The translations under genes were made by a program, and so were the position numbers. The notes under the pieces are model-generated. The model did not search any database. It saw only the letters and a list, made by a program, of their open reading frames with translations, and had not been told where the DNA came from. A stretch of 64,000 nucleotides of DNA from Paenibacillus hunanensis. Its GTDB lineage: Bacteria > Bacillota > Bacilli > Paenibacillales > Paenibacillaceae. Each line of letters begins with the position of its first letter. Positions within the stretch are counted from its first letter, which is position 1. Shown here piece by piece: positions 51,195-60,497 of this stretch. The stretch is taken from contig NZ_BMMB01000007.1 in assembly GCF_014645615.1 (NCBI RefSeq), positions 1 to 64,000 of the forward strand, in the 5' to 3' direction.

Positions 51195-52607
51195 ATGAAA
51201 AACCTACTTTATTTGAAACGCTATGTGAAGATGCATCCCGACAATCGCATGGGCTGGTACTTGCTTGGGAAGGAGTACGAGTCTGACGGACAGATGGGCA
51301 AAGCCAACTATTGCTACAATCGCGCAGGCGATGTGTATGAAGCCTTTGAGCAGAGTCAGATTCCGGCAGAAGTGCTGAAGGATTATGAAGCGAAAGTGAT
51401 GGAGATGGGTCATGCACGTGATCGCAAGCTACACAAGCGGCGCATGATCTGGCTGAGCATCGTATTTTTATTTTTAATCCTGATGCGCTCTCTTGATTTA
51501 CCCGCAGCAGAGGATCAGATGGCTATGGAGAATCCTCCAGCAGAGACGACAAATGGGGTGAATAGCGGAACCAAGTCACAGCAGCCTGAGAGCGTGCCTG
51601 CCTACCATGCTCCGCTTAGCTTTACAGCGGCTTCAGGGGGCAGTGCAGCAGCAGGAAGTGGCTTAGCATTATTTATTGCTCAGCAGCTCCATGGAACAGA
51701 GCCAGATCGTGCGGCTATTCTCGGAATGGAGAAGTCTGGCAAATGGGAGCTATGGAAGCACGTGCTACCGGTTGCGTACACGATGCAGGCGAATGATACG
51801 CCTGCGCAGGTACAGGTACAATCGTATAATGCCGCTGCTTGTCGCTGTAAGCCAGGAGACGCTGGAGTCAGCGCTGCTGATGCCGCCGCGTGGATGCAGC
51901 AGCAGGAGCAGCTAGCTGTAATGCAGACGGCGCTCGCCAGCTTCAAATCCGCGCGAGGACAGCTACCACAGGGTCTGGGACAGCTGGATCAGTCTTTTCC
52001 AGCCAACTGGCTTTCTGGCACGACCACGCTAATGGATCAGTCGTTCCAGACATTGCAGCCGTATCCGCTTGATGCCGCTGGAGCGATGCCGGAGAATGGC
52101 TTTAGCGGTAACATGCAAAAATTATTTGCTAGCACACTGGGGAATCGACCTTATTTTAGCGAGCCGCTCGAAATTATCGTGGATAAGAAAAAGTATCGCC
52201 TCGGTCTGGTGAGCGGTACAAAGCTACTGCGCAATTATCCAGTTGGCTTAGGCGGAACAAAAACACCGGAAGGCGTATTCCATCTCTCAATCAAGGTCAT
52301 GAATCCGAATGGCAGATCGAACGGTGAATTTGGTAGTCGTGGGATGCAGCTATCGGATACGAATTATGCGATCCACGGTACGAATGATCCGGATAGCATC
52401 GGTGCTGACGAATCGCTTGGCTGTGTGCGTATGAGTAAGGATGACGTGGAGGAGCTATTCGATATGGCTCCGCTAGGAACAAAGGTGACGATCGCCAGCG
52501 ATGTACTGCCCGATGAGATCCAGATTCCGAAGCAGCGTTATGCCTCTAATAAAAAGCCACAGCAGGATCAAACCGATCCAAGCCGTATGTATCACTGGCT
52601 GAACTAA
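51195..52607 (+). CDS. L,D-transpeptidase (YkuD) with N-terminal TPR-like region and one TM
   Basis: This 470-residue protein has an N-terminal cytosolic TPR-like stretch (GWYLLGKEYESDGQMGKANY), one membrane helix (MIWLSIVFLFLILMRSL, near residues 82-98), a long Gln/Ala/Ser-rich extracellular region, and a C-terminal YkuD catalytic domain. The YkuD motif is complete: HGTNDPDSIGADESLGCVRMS, split at the nucleophile region, with His and Cys catalytic (SLGCVR). It should crosslink or modify peptidoglycan from the outer face. Start is ATG 51195 with GGAG five to six bases upstream; a longer frame from 51150 exists. A second substrate site is possible in the mid-region. Confidence 0.9.
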   Translation: MKNLLYLKRYVKMHPDNRMGWYLLGKEYESDGQMGKANYCYNRAGDVYEAFEQSQIPAEVLKDYEAKVMEMGHARDRKLHKRRMIWLSIVFLFLILMRSLDLPAAEDQMAMENPPAETTNGVNSGTKSQQPESVPAYHAPLSFTAASGGSAAAGSGLALFIAQQLHGTEPDRAAILGMEKSGKWELWKHVLPVAYTMQANDTPAQVQVQSYNAAACRCKPGDAGVSAADAAAWMQQQEQLAVMQTALASFKSARGQLPQGLGQLDQSFPANWLSGTTTLMDQSFQTLQPYPLDAAGAMPENGFSGNMQKLFASTLGNRPYFSEPLEIIVDKKKYRLGLVSGTKLLRNYPVGLGGTKTPEGVFHLSIKVMNPNGRSNGEFGSRGMQLSDTNYAIHGTNDPDSIGADESLGCVRMSKDDVEELFDMAPLGTKVTIASDVLPDEIQIPKQRYASNKKPQQDQTDPSRMYHWLN

Positions 52608-52667
52608 AGGATAGGAGCAGGCGGAACGTTTACACTACCTGTGACGTATAGCACTACTGCGCCAACG

Positions 52668-52700
52668 GCGGTCTTCTCAAAACGAGAAGATCGCTTTTCT
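52668..52700 (+). terminator. Intrinsic terminator of the L,D-transpeptidase gene
   Basis: GCGGTCTTCTC pairs with GAGAAGATCGC (one G-U-type mismatch) around AAAAC, followed by TTTTCTTTT. Confidence 0.85.
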
Positions 52701-52819
52701 TTTGGGGCAGAACAGGATAAACTAGAATAGAGAATAATCTTGCTTGGCGCCTTGAGGAACCTTGCAAAACGTTATGCATCATGGCTTTAGGCCTATGCCA
52801 GGAACGGAGTGAATGGAAT

Positions 52820-53914
52820 TTGTTATACCGTAATATTTTCAAGCCTGTACTCTTTCGGATGGATCCGGAAAAGGCGCATCATCTGGTCATCGGAGGGTTA
52901 GGTGCGGGCGTGCGCATTCCCGGCACCCTCGCGGCAATGCAGTCCATGTATGGTATCACCAGTACACCGGACATGACGACAGAGCTATTCGGCATTACGT
53001 TTCCCGGTCCAGTAGGACTTGCTGCGGGTCTGGACAAAAATGCACAGGCGGTAGCTGGCCTATCCGCATCCGGATTTGGCTTTATGGAAGTCGGAACGGT
53101 TACGCCCAAGCCTCAGCCAGGGAACGAGCAGCCGCGTTTGTTTCGTTTACCGTCGGATCGAGCGCTTATTAACCGAATGGGCTTCAATAACGAAGGTGCC
53201 TGGGCAATGGCAGATCGATTGCGTCATCTGGTCGATCATCCGATTCCGATCGCGGTCAATATTGGTAAAAATAAAGTGACTCCTAACGAAGAAGCGGCTG
53301 AAGACTACAAAGCGTGCATTAGTGAGCTATATACCTATGCAGACTTTTTCGTCGTCAATATCAGTTCGCCAAATACACCTGATTTGCGTAACTTACAGCA
53401 TGGTAATGAATTAAAGGAATTGCTCGCTGAGGTGATGCAGGAAATGAATGCACAGGCTCAAAACCACGGTACATCCAAATCGGTACTGGTCAAAATTGCA
53501 CCAGATGTGAGCGACGCTGAGCTGGAGTATATGGTAGAGACGATTCGTCAAAGCGGTGCAGCAGGTATTATCGCGACGAATACGACCCTTTCCCGTGATG
53601 GACTTACGCATAATCATGCAGGAGAGACAGGTGGACTGAGCGGACGTCCGCTTACCGAACGTTCAACAGAGATTATCTCTCGTGTGTATCGCCAAACGGA
53701 AGGCAAGCTGCCGATCATTGGATGCGGGGGCATTTTTTCGAGCGAGGATGCCTATGACAAAATTAAGGCAGGCTCCAGCCTGGTGGAGATTTATACATCG
53801 TTTATCTATGAAGGCCCACAGATTACACGGCGGCTTCATAATGGGATTCGCGAGCTGATGCAGCGCGACGGATTCGCACATATTTCGGAAGCGGTTGGAA
53901 TAGCGCACCGCTAA
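52820..53914 (+). CDS. pyrD: Dihydroorotate dehydrogenase, class 2 (quinone)
   Basis: This 364-residue flavoprotein oxidises dihydroorotate to orotate with quinone as acceptor, at the membrane surface. Family 2 features are present: an N-terminal helical region (MLYRNIFKPVLFRMDPEKAHH, shown in part), GPVGLAAGLDKNA, FGFMEVGTVTPKPQ, NRMGFNNEG, VNISSPNTPDLR with the catalytic Ser, and IGCGGIFSSEDAYDKI for FMN binding. Start is TTG at 52820 with GGAG upstream; the open frame to 52781 is not used. Most Bacillus use class 1B PyrD; class 2 is seen in Paenibacillus. Confidence 0.94.
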   Translation: MLYRNIFKPVLFRMDPEKAHHLVIGGLGAGVRIPGTLAAMQSMYGITSTPDMTTELFGITFPGPVGLAAGLDKNAQAVAGLSASGFGFMEVGTVTPKPQPGNEQPRLFRLPSDRALINRMGFNNEGAWAMADRLRHLVDHPIPIAVNIGKNKVTPNEEAAEDYKACISELYTYADFFVVNISSPNTPDLRNLQHGNELKELLAEVMQEMNAQAQNHGTSKSVLVKIAPDVSDAELEYMVETIRQSGAAGIIATNTTLSRDGLTHNHAGETGGLSGRPLTERSTEIISRVYRQTEGKLPIIGCGGIFSSEDAYDKIKAGSSLVEIYTSFIYEGPQITRRLHNGIRELMQRDGFAHISEAVGIAHR

Positions 53915-53968
53915 CCTACCGCTTGTACATGTTAAAAGAAACAGGTCATACACTGAGGAGGCATGAAG

Positions 53969-54787
53969 ATGGATGACAGAGACTGGGAATTATTCTTGCT
54001 TCCCTACGAACAAGCGGTTGAAGAATTGAAGGTAAAATTCAAAACGATGCGCGCCGAGTTGAAAAAGAGAGAAGAGTACGCGCCGATCGAATTTGTTACC
54101 GGACGTGTCAAAAAAATATCCAGCATTCTGGATAAAGCTAAACGTCTGGACGTTCCAAGGGATCAGCTTGACACAGGAATTGAGGATATCGCAGGCATCC
54201 GGATCATGTGCCAGTTTGTGGAGGATATTCGCTGGGTTGCACAGTACATTCGTGCCCGCAAGGATCTAACTGTTCTTTATGAAAAAGATTATGTGACAAA
54301 CTTTAAGGAAAGCGGCTATCGCAGCTTCCATATGATTGCTGAATATCCAGTGCAGACCGCATTCGGTCAAAAGATCGTGCTCGCTGAGATTCAGATTCGC
54401 ACCCTGGCGATGAATTTCTGGGCAACGATCGAGCACTCACTAAATTATAAATATCGTCAGAGCTTGCCTGCACCGATTCGAGATCGTCTGAAAACGGCAG
54501 CTGAGGCAGCGATGATTTTGGATAATGAAATGTCCAGCATACGTGAGGATATTCTGGATGCCCAGAAGAGCTTTGAGGATGAAGCGAATCTGGTGCAGCG
54601 TGTCTTAAAGGATATTCATCGACTCTACTTCCTGCATAAAGTGACCGAGGCATTGGAAAGTCAGCAAAAATTCAATGAGCTATGGGAAAAGCAAGACTTC
54701 ATCGGCTTGCAGCAGCTAGGCGAATCCGTAAGAAAGATGCGCAAATCCGGCGCACGTATGGTGGAAGAGGAACAGGATGAGTCATGA
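53969..54787 (+). CDS. Small alarmone synthetase (GTP pyrophosphokinase, RelQ/YjbM type)
   Basis: This 272-residue enzyme makes (p)ppGpp from ATP and GTP or GDP. The synthetase domain (about residues 20-180) shows VTGRVKKISSILDKAKR, DIAGIRIMCQF, ESGYRSFHMI and AEIQIRTLAMNFWA-IEHSLNYKY. There is no HD hydrolase domain and no TGS or ACT domain, so it is a stand-alone synthetase. The C-terminal extension (about 60 residues) is longer than in B. subtilis YjbM (211 residues). GAGGAGG lies seven bases before the ATG at 53969. It overlaps the DUF309 gene by 11 bases. Confidence 0.93.
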   Translation: MDDRDWELFLLPYEQAVEELKVKFKTMRAELKKREEYAPIEFVTGRVKKISSILDKAKRLDVPRDQLDTGIEDIAGIRIMCQFVEDIRWVAQYIRARKDLTVLYEKDYVTNFKESGYRSFHMIAEYPVQTAFGQKIVLAEIQIRTLAMNFWATIEHSLNYKYRQSLPAPIRDRLKTAAEAAMILDNEMSSIREDILDAQKSFEDEANLVQRVLKDIHRLYFLHKVTEALESQQKFNELWEKQDFIGLQQLGESVRKMRKSGARMVEEEQDES

Positions 54788-55265
54788 GTTCCACCCGCTG
54801 TATGTCGCCTATCTCGTCTATTTCAACCGGGATCGTGATTATTTTGAATGTCACGAGGTACTGGAAGAGCTATGGCTGGAAAAGGACAGGGAACCGGTAT
54901 ACAAGGGATTGCTACAGGTCGCGGTCGGGCTATTCCATTTTCGAAATGGTACGATCAACTCCGCCTATAACAAGCGTATCGGTGCGATCAAAATGCTGAA
55001 GAGTAGCTTGCATAAGCTGACCTCCAGCTCGCACCATACACTTGGCATTGATATGTCGCGCTTAATCGCAGATGTGCGTAAGTATATTACACGTCTGGAG
55101 CGCTACGAGCAGAAGCCCTTTGATTTTTATCCCATTGAGATTAGTATCACGGACGCCTTACTTCGTAAAGAGGTAAAGGCAGCCAGCAAAAAGATCGCGC
55201 CTCATGTGCCGCTACGTACTGGCTATGAGCGTGGCCCCAAGTCAAAGGAGCTGCCAAACGATTAG
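54777..55265 (+). CDS. DUF309 family protein
   Basis: This 162-residue helical protein belongs to DUF309. The conserved segment FECHEVLEELWL is near residues 22-33 with YKGLLQVAVGLFHFRNG following, the family signature. Function is unknown. It begins inside the alarmone synthetase gene (11-base overlap) and must be coregulated with it. The C-terminal half is divergent and basic (KKIAPHVPLRTGYERG). A terminator follows at 55331. Confidence 0.92.
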   Translation: MSHEFHPLYVAYLVYFNRDRDYFECHEVLEELWLEKDREPVYKGLLQVAVGLFHFRNGTINSAYNKRIGAIKMLKSSLHKLTSSSHHTLGIDMSRLIADVRKYITRLERYEQKPFDFYPIEISITDALLRKEVKAASKKIAPHVPLRTGYERGPKSKELPND

Positions 55266-55330
55266 CACGGTATAAGATTTGTTGGCAAAACGAATCGCTA
55301 GCTATAAAATGGAACAGTTACATTATGCAC

Positions 55331-55359
55331 AAAAGCTTGCCGTCATCGGCAAGCTTTTT
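55331..55359 (+). terminator. Intrinsic terminator of the relQ-DUF309 operon
   Basis: AAAAGCTTGCCG pairs perfectly with CGGCAAGCTTTT around TCAT, followed by T. Confidence 0.93.
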
Positions 55360-55539
55360 GATTTGAGCAGACCGATCATGTTCTGTTTGTGCTAAAATAG
55401 TTGCTGGCATACTCGGCATTTACGTATCGCTGATTCCGTTTATCATAGATCGTAATTGTTGATCGTGAACTTATGTGTCAACTTAGCTATAGTATAAATA
55501 AAACGATCTGATTTTAAATTTAAAGGAGCAATATGGAAT

Positions 55540-57267
55540 ATGGCGGTACAATTACCACCGCAATTTTTGCAGCGTATGGAGCAGTTATTAGGAGAAGAGT
55601 ATGATGCCTTTCTCCAGAGCTATGAGCAATCACCGCGTGCAGGCTTGCGTGTGAATACATTGAAAATTAGTAATGAGCAATTTCAAAGCAAGTCTCCTTT
55701 CGAGCTGCGTCCGATTCCATGGTGTGAGACAGGCTATTACCTGAATGCAGAGGAGCGTCCAGGCAAGCATCCGTATTATTACAGTGGACTGTACTATATT
55801 CAGGAGCCAAGCGCAATGAGTCCAGTCGAAGCGCTACAGGTGGAGCCAGGCGATCGTGTGCTGGATCTGTGTGCCGCACCGGGTGGCAAGTCGACCCAGA
55901 TTGCTGCTGCATTGCAGGGACAGGGCTTGCTAGTTACCAATGATCTGAGCGCAGACCGCATTCGAGCGCTGGGCAAAAATCTTGAGCTTAGCGGCGTGCG
56001 CAATGCGATTGTATTGAATGAGACACCGGATCGGATTGCAGATCGGTTTGAAGGCTTTTTTGATAAAATTCTAGTTGATGCACCTTGCTCGGGTGAAGGC
56101 ATGTTCCGTAAGGATGAGGATGCGGCACGGCAATGGCTGAATCACTCGGTAGAGAGCTGCTCGATGATGCAACGAGATATTTTACGAACGGTCGCACGTA
56201 TGCTTGCACCAGGAGGGCGAATTGTCTATTCCACCTGCACCTTTGCACCAGAGGAAAATGAGCGCAGCATCGCGGTTTTTCTCGATCAGCATCCTGAGTT
56301 TCAAGCAACTGTTCCAGCAGGTAGTGAGCATTTTCAACCCGGTCAGAGTAAATGGGCAGTGCAGGTAGAGCAGGAGCTTGCCGAAGGGCGTTCTGTGCTG
56401 AATAAGATGGCAGCTGGTGAGCAGCCTCCATCTGCTGAAGCGATAGCGCAAACGGATCGTACCGTCCGTCTATGGCCGCATCATATTGAGGGAGAAGGTC
56501 ATTATCTGGCGGTGCTTGATCATACTGGAGAACGCAGTCGTGAGCGTTCGATTGCTATAACTTCGGCTGAGACTGTAGATGTAGAGGCTTCAGCCTACAA
56601 TAAGGCAGGCGATGGGCAAGCTACTGAACGCATGCGTCGGGATAAATCAGGGCATGCAGGTAAGGAGCCAAAAGGTGCACAAGGCGGTTATACGAATGAG
56701 AACCATGATCGTCGCTCCGCTGCTAAAGGTAGTAAGCCGCATGGCAAACATGATAAAAAAGGACAATCTGCACGCACTGCGACAAAGCCAGTGAACGGGC
56801 TGGAGGAGGGACTCCTTGCTTGGACATCATTTCAGCAGCAGGAGCTGAATATGCAGCTCCAAGATGCAAGCTCTGCGGATCCACGCTATATGATCGTGTA
56901 CGGTAGCAATCTGTATGTATCGCCGCTGGATGAACAGCGTTTGCATGGACTGAAGGTTATTCGACCAGGCTGGTATCTGGGAACCTTCAAAAATGGACGT
57001 TTTACCGCCAGTCATGCGCTGGCAACAGCACTCGTTCCGTCTGAAGCGAAGCGACGTCTGAATCTAGCGCTCGATTCAGCGGAATCCATTGCTTATTTAA
57101 AAGGACAAACGTTATCGATTGCTGCGGATCGCATTGAATGTGATCCAGATGTCACGGCAAAAGGCTATGTGCTTGTATGCATCGACGGCTATTCCGTAGG
57201 CTGGGGCAAATGGCAACAAGACGGCAACCTGAAAAATGAATACCCGGCAGGATGGAGATGGATGTAG
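55540..57267 (+). CDS. RsmF/NOL1-type rRNA cytosine-C5 methyltransferase
   Basis: This 575-residue SAM-dependent enzyme has the NOL1/NOP2/sun layout: SAM site VLDLCAAPGGKSTQIA, motif IV DAPCSGEGMFRK with one catalytic Cys and motif VI YSTCTFAPEENE with the second. N-terminal residues give a leader domain typical of the RsmF/YebU group. Residues about 340-430 form a charged, Gly/Ser/Lys-rich linker (DRRSAAKGSKPHGKHDKKG) that replaces ordered sequence, before a C-terminal PUA-like domain. It should methylate 16S rRNA. The ATG at 55540 follows AAAGGAG; a pseudouridine synthase gene starts 4 bases after its stop. Confidence 0.9.
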   Translation: MAVQLPPQFLQRMEQLLGEEYDAFLQSYEQSPRAGLRVNTLKISNEQFQSKSPFELRPIPWCETGYYLNAEERPGKHPYYYSGLYYIQEPSAMSPVEALQVEPGDRVLDLCAAPGGKSTQIAAALQGQGLLVTNDLSADRIRALGKNLELSGVRNAIVLNETPDRIADRFEGFFDKILVDAPCSGEGMFRKDEDAARQWLNHSVESCSMMQRDILRTVARMLAPGGRIVYSTCTFAPEENERSIAVFLDQHPEFQATVPAGSEHFQPGQSKWAVQVEQELAEGRSVLNKMAAGEQPPSAEAIAQTDRTVRLWPHHIEGEGHYLAVLDHTGERSRERSIAITSAETVDVEASAYNKAGDGQATERMRRDKSGHAGKEPKGAQGGYTNENHDRRSAAKGSKPHGKHDKKGQSARTATKPVNGLEEGLLAWTSFQQQELNMQLQDASSADPRYMIVYGSNLYVSPLDEQRLHGLKVIRPGWYLGTFKNGRFTASHALATALVPSEAKRRLNLALDSAESIAYLKGQTLSIAADRIECDPDVTAKGYVLVCIDGYSVGWGKWQQDGNLKNEYPAGWRWM

Positions 57268-57270
57268 ATC

Positions 57271-58032
57271 ATGGGAACAACAGCTAAAAAGCAACGAATT
57301 GATAAAATACTTGGCAATCTTGGCTATGGGACACGTAGCGAGCTCAAGCGTGCTGTGAAGCAGGGACGTATTCGAGTAGATGGACAAACGATTAAGGATA
57401 GCGGATTACAGGTCGATCCGTATCAGAGCGAGATTGAATTTGACGGACAGCGTGTAGAATACCGTGAATTCATTTATATTATGCTGAACAAGCCTCAGGG
57501 TGTAATCTCAGCAACGGAGGATCGTCGTGATCGCACAGTGATTGATCTGCTTGACGATGACTCTCGCATCTTCGAGCCATTTCCAGTGGGACGATTGGAT
57601 AAGGATACTGAGGGACTGCTCTTGCTTACGAATGATGGTCAGCTCGCACATGAGCTGCTGTCGCCGCGCAAGCATGTACCGAAAACGTATATCGCCGATG
57701 TACTGGGCGATGTGAATGAGCAGGATGTACAGCGCTTCAAGGAAGGTGTCACATTGGATGATGGATATCGGACGATGCCTGCTGCACTGGAGATTACAGG
57801 CTCGTCTCAAACACCGGACGGTACCCTTTCGCAAATTCAGCTTACGATTTCAGAGGGCAAGTTCCATCAGGTAAAGCGTATGTTCGAAGCGGTGGGGAAA
57901 AAGGTCATCTATCTCAAACGCATTTCGATGGGTGCATTAGAGCTTGATCCGGGCTTACCGCTGGGACATTATCGCGAATTGACCGCAATTGAGCTGGAGC
58001 TGCTTGGTCGAAGTGAAGAGCCTACAGCCTGA
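57271..58032 (+). CDS. Pseudouridine synthase, RsuA/RluB/E/F family
   Basis: This 253-residue enzyme has an N-terminal S4 RNA-binding domain (KILGNLGYGTRSELKRAVKQ) and the RsuA catalytic domain with the conserved GRLDKDTEGLLLLTND, whose Asp is the nucleophile. The family modifies rRNA. The start at 57271 lies four bases after the stop of the methyltransferase, and the two are coupled, consistent with joint rRNA modification. Which rRNA position is modified cannot be inferred. Confidence 0.92.
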   Translation: MGTTAKKQRIDKILGNLGYGTRSELKRAVKQGRIRVDGQTIKDSGLQVDPYQSEIEFDGQRVEYREFIYIMLNKPQGVISATEDRRDRTVIDLLDDDSRIFEPFPVGRLDKDTEGLLLLTNDGQLAHELLSPRKHVPKTYIADVLGDVNEQDVQRFKEGVTLDDGYRTMPAALEITGSSQTPDGTLSQIQLTISEGKFHQVKRMFEAVGKKVIYLKRISMGALELDPGLPLGHYRELTAIELELLGRSEEPTA

Positions 58033-58090
58033 AATCTGTTCAGATTACCAAAAAAGATAGACAAGCCTAACAAAGGATGGGGATGGAACG

Positions 58091-58915
58091 ATGCACTATC
58101 AACTGATTGCACTGGATATGGACGGTACATTATTAACGGATGATCATGAAATTTTACCACGTACAGCGCAGGCACTACAGGAGCTGGCTGGACGAGGCGT
58201 AGAAATTGTATTTTGTACCGGACGCACGCCAACCAACTCGATTCCATACATGAAGCAGCTTGGCTTTCATGAGGATGGACATGTAATCGTGCATAATGGT
58301 GCGGCTACCGTTCATACGGGGACAGGCAAGATTGTGCATCAATTCCCACTCGATGTACCTGCATTAGAAAATTATATGAGCTATTGTCGCAGTCATGATC
58401 TGCATTTTGATGTGAATACGGCATATAGCATCTATGTCCAATCGCTTGAACAGATGCAGGTGGCGGCTCAGGAGATGTATGCTCAGTTTCAAGGCTTTGA
58501 TATGAAGCCGATGCTGCTGCCGCATTGGAGTGAGCTGAGTGAGCCTGTGCTCAAGCTCAGTGTATTTGCAGAGCCAGAAAAGCTGGATCAGGCGTATACC
58601 GATTGGAATCTATGGGAACCAACCTTTAATATTCAGCGCAGCGGTGAATTTTTCATCGATCTGATGCATCCACAGGCATCCAAGGGCGCTGCTCTACAAG
58701 CCTTTGCTCAGCAAAAAGGGATTGCACCAGAGCATATTATGGCAATCGGTAATTATTACAATGATCTGTCGATGATTCGTTATGCAGGTCTGGGGATTGC
58801 TGTCGATAATTCACCTGTCGATGTGAAGGCAGCTGCTGACGAGGTGACACGGTCTAACAATGACGATGGTGTGTATCATATGCTGAAAAAATATTGTGAT
58901 GTATCCGACCTTTAA
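58091..58915 (+). CDS. HAD superfamily (Cof-type) phosphatase
   Basis: This 274-residue hydrolase has the HAD motif I LDMDGTLLTDD with the nucleophile Asp, motif II VFCTGRTP, a C2B cap domain in the middle, and motif IV AIGNYYNDLSMI. Cof-type HADs act on sugar phosphates, nucleotide phosphates or flavins; the substrate is not known. AAGGATGGGGATGG lies before the ATG at 58091. It is downstream of the pseudouridine synthase and ends in the terminator at 58954. Confidence 0.92.
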   Translation: MHYQLIALDMDGTLLTDDHEILPRTAQALQELAGRGVEIVFCTGRTPTNSIPYMKQLGFHEDGHVIVHNGAATVHTGTGKIVHQFPLDVPALENYMSYCRSHDLHFDVNTAYSIYVQSLEQMQVAAQEMYAQFQGFDMKPMLLPHWSELSEPVLKLSVFAEPEKLDQAYTDWNLWEPTFNIQRSGEFFIDLMHPQASKGAALQAFAQQKGIAPEHIMAIGNYYNDLSMIRYAGLGIAVDNSPVDVKAAADEVTRSNNDDGVYHMLKKYCDVSDL

Positions 58916-58953
58916 TGGCAGAGAATGCAACGACAAATGGCATATTTCATTGG

Positions 58954-58982
58954 AACCGCTCGATGTTTGAGCGGTTTTGTTG
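58954..58982 (+). terminator. Intrinsic terminator of the HAD gene
   Basis: AACCGCTC pairs with GAGCGGTT around GATGTTT, followed by TTGTT. Confidence 0.8.
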
Positions 58983-59089
58983 TGTTGGTTCATGCCAATC
59001 CGTGATACAATCGGGTAGTAGAAAGCTCAGACGTGTGTACCGATTACAGATGAATCGGACAATGAACTGGCAGGAAAGGAGGAATATTC

Positions 59090-60268
59090 TTGAGATTGCT
59101 GCAAGCCCTGTTTTTTCCTCCTGAACAACCGGGAGGCGTATCATCTATGATTCCATACCTGCAAGAGCGTTTTAGCTCGGCTCGCTGGGAAATGGAGTTA
59201 TTTTCTTTGCCCAAACGCATTCGCAATAAAGGCAAGGACGATGTCGTATTTGAAACCTTTGACTGGACGATCTATGGTGAAAGCCCGATCGTACAGAAAT
59301 ACATTCAAACCTATCGTGATTATCGCTGGTGGGCGAAGCTGAGGCTGACTAAGCCGTATGACCTGATTCATTCCCACCATCCGCTGGTTGGATTGGTGAT
59401 GCGAGAAGTATTTCCAGAGACACCGATCATTCAAACCATCCACTCTAGCTACGAGCGCGAGCTAATGCTGAATGGGAAAATCGAAGAAGGCAGCATGGAG
59501 CAGCAGTTTCTCATCTCGCTCTATCGTGAGCTAGAGCTTCGTACCGATCGCCTGATGACCGTATCGCAATCATTTAAGAGCTATCTGACACCATATGTGG
59601 AGTATCCTGAGCGCATCGTTGTACTGCCGAACGGCTTTGACGAAAAACGCTTCAAGCCGATTCCACATGAAAATGAGGTACCACAGCTTATGACCGTCTG
59701 CCGTCTTGTACCTGCAAAAGGGCTCGATACCCTGCTCAAAGCATGTGCGATTCTCAAGCAACGTGGACATACGTATGTGCTGCACATTATCGGAGATGGC
59801 CCAAGCCGCACCGAGCTGGAGGATATGGCGCGTGAGCTTGGTATTTATGAGGATACGATCTTTTATGGATACACTCTTCATCCAGAAGAGTTCATGCCGT
59901 TTTTCGATATTTTTGTTCTGCCATCACGAGCAGAGGCATTTGGCTCGGTATTTGCTGAGGCTGCACTGTGCTGGCTAGCACTTGTCGGAACGAATGTAGG
60001 CGGTATTGCTGAGCAGATTGAAGACGGCGTTAACGGTCTACTGGTGCCGCCAGATCATGAGCAGGAGCTCGCTGAGGCGCTGGAAAAAGTAATTACCGAT
60101 CCATCCTACCGTTATGAGCTAGCCCGTACCGGCTGGGAAAAGGCTAAAAATCATTATTCACTCGGACATGTGGTCAACGAGCTGAAGAAGCTATATTTGG
60201 AATTAGTGCCAGAGGAATCGATCGTCAGTATGACCGATCTGACTGCACAACCAGCAGAGAATGAGTAA
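59090..60268 (+). CDS. Glycosyltransferase, GT4 family
   Basis: This 392-residue GT-B enzyme transfers a sugar from a nucleotide sugar. The N-terminal FFPPEQPGGVSSMIPYL binds the acceptor; the C-terminal domain has ICRLVPAKGLDTLLKA-type sequence (TVCRLVPAKGLDTL), the EAFGSVFAEA nucleotide-sugar motif and GGIAEQIEDGVNGLLVPP. The start is TTG at 59090 with AAAGGAGG eight bases upstream. Product (capsule, glycolipid or teichoic acid) cannot be assigned; no other envelope genes are adjacent. Confidence 0.9.
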   Translation: MRLLQALFFPPEQPGGVSSMIPYLQERFSSARWEMELFSLPKRIRNKGKDDVVFETFDWTIYGESPIVQKYIQTYRDYRWWAKLRLTKPYDLIHSHHPLVGLVMREVFPETPIIQTIHSSYERELMLNGKIEEGSMEQQFLISLYRELELRTDRLMTVSQSFKSYLTPYVEYPERIVVLPNGFDEKRFKPIPHENEVPQLMTVCRLVPAKGLDTLLKACAILKQRGHTYVLHIIGDGPSRTELEDMARELGIYEDTIFYGYTLHPEEFMPFFDIFVLPSRAEAFGSVFAEAALCWLALVGTNVGGIAEQIEDGVNGLLVPPDHEQELAEALEKVITDPSYRYELARTGWEKAKNHYSLGHVVNELKKLYLELVPEESIVSMTDLTAQPAENE

Positions 60269-60497
60269 TATCGGTGTTAGCTTGCCGTTATAGGCAGGAA
60301 ATGAATACCAGGTGACGAATTACAAGAGTATAGGGTGTACCATGCAAAATAGGATCGACTCAAGCAGCAACACAGCATTAGATCAGGATAAGCTTCTGCT
60401 ACAAGACGCAATTCTGTAAGCAACACAGCACCACTAAAAGGAGCCGATATGCTCGTAGGCATTCGGCACGATCGATATGAGTGACGGAGGACGGATG

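Noticed and set aside
60269..60497. Purine riboswitch before xpt
   Set aside because: I looked for the three-way junction pattern and an attached terminator and found neither.
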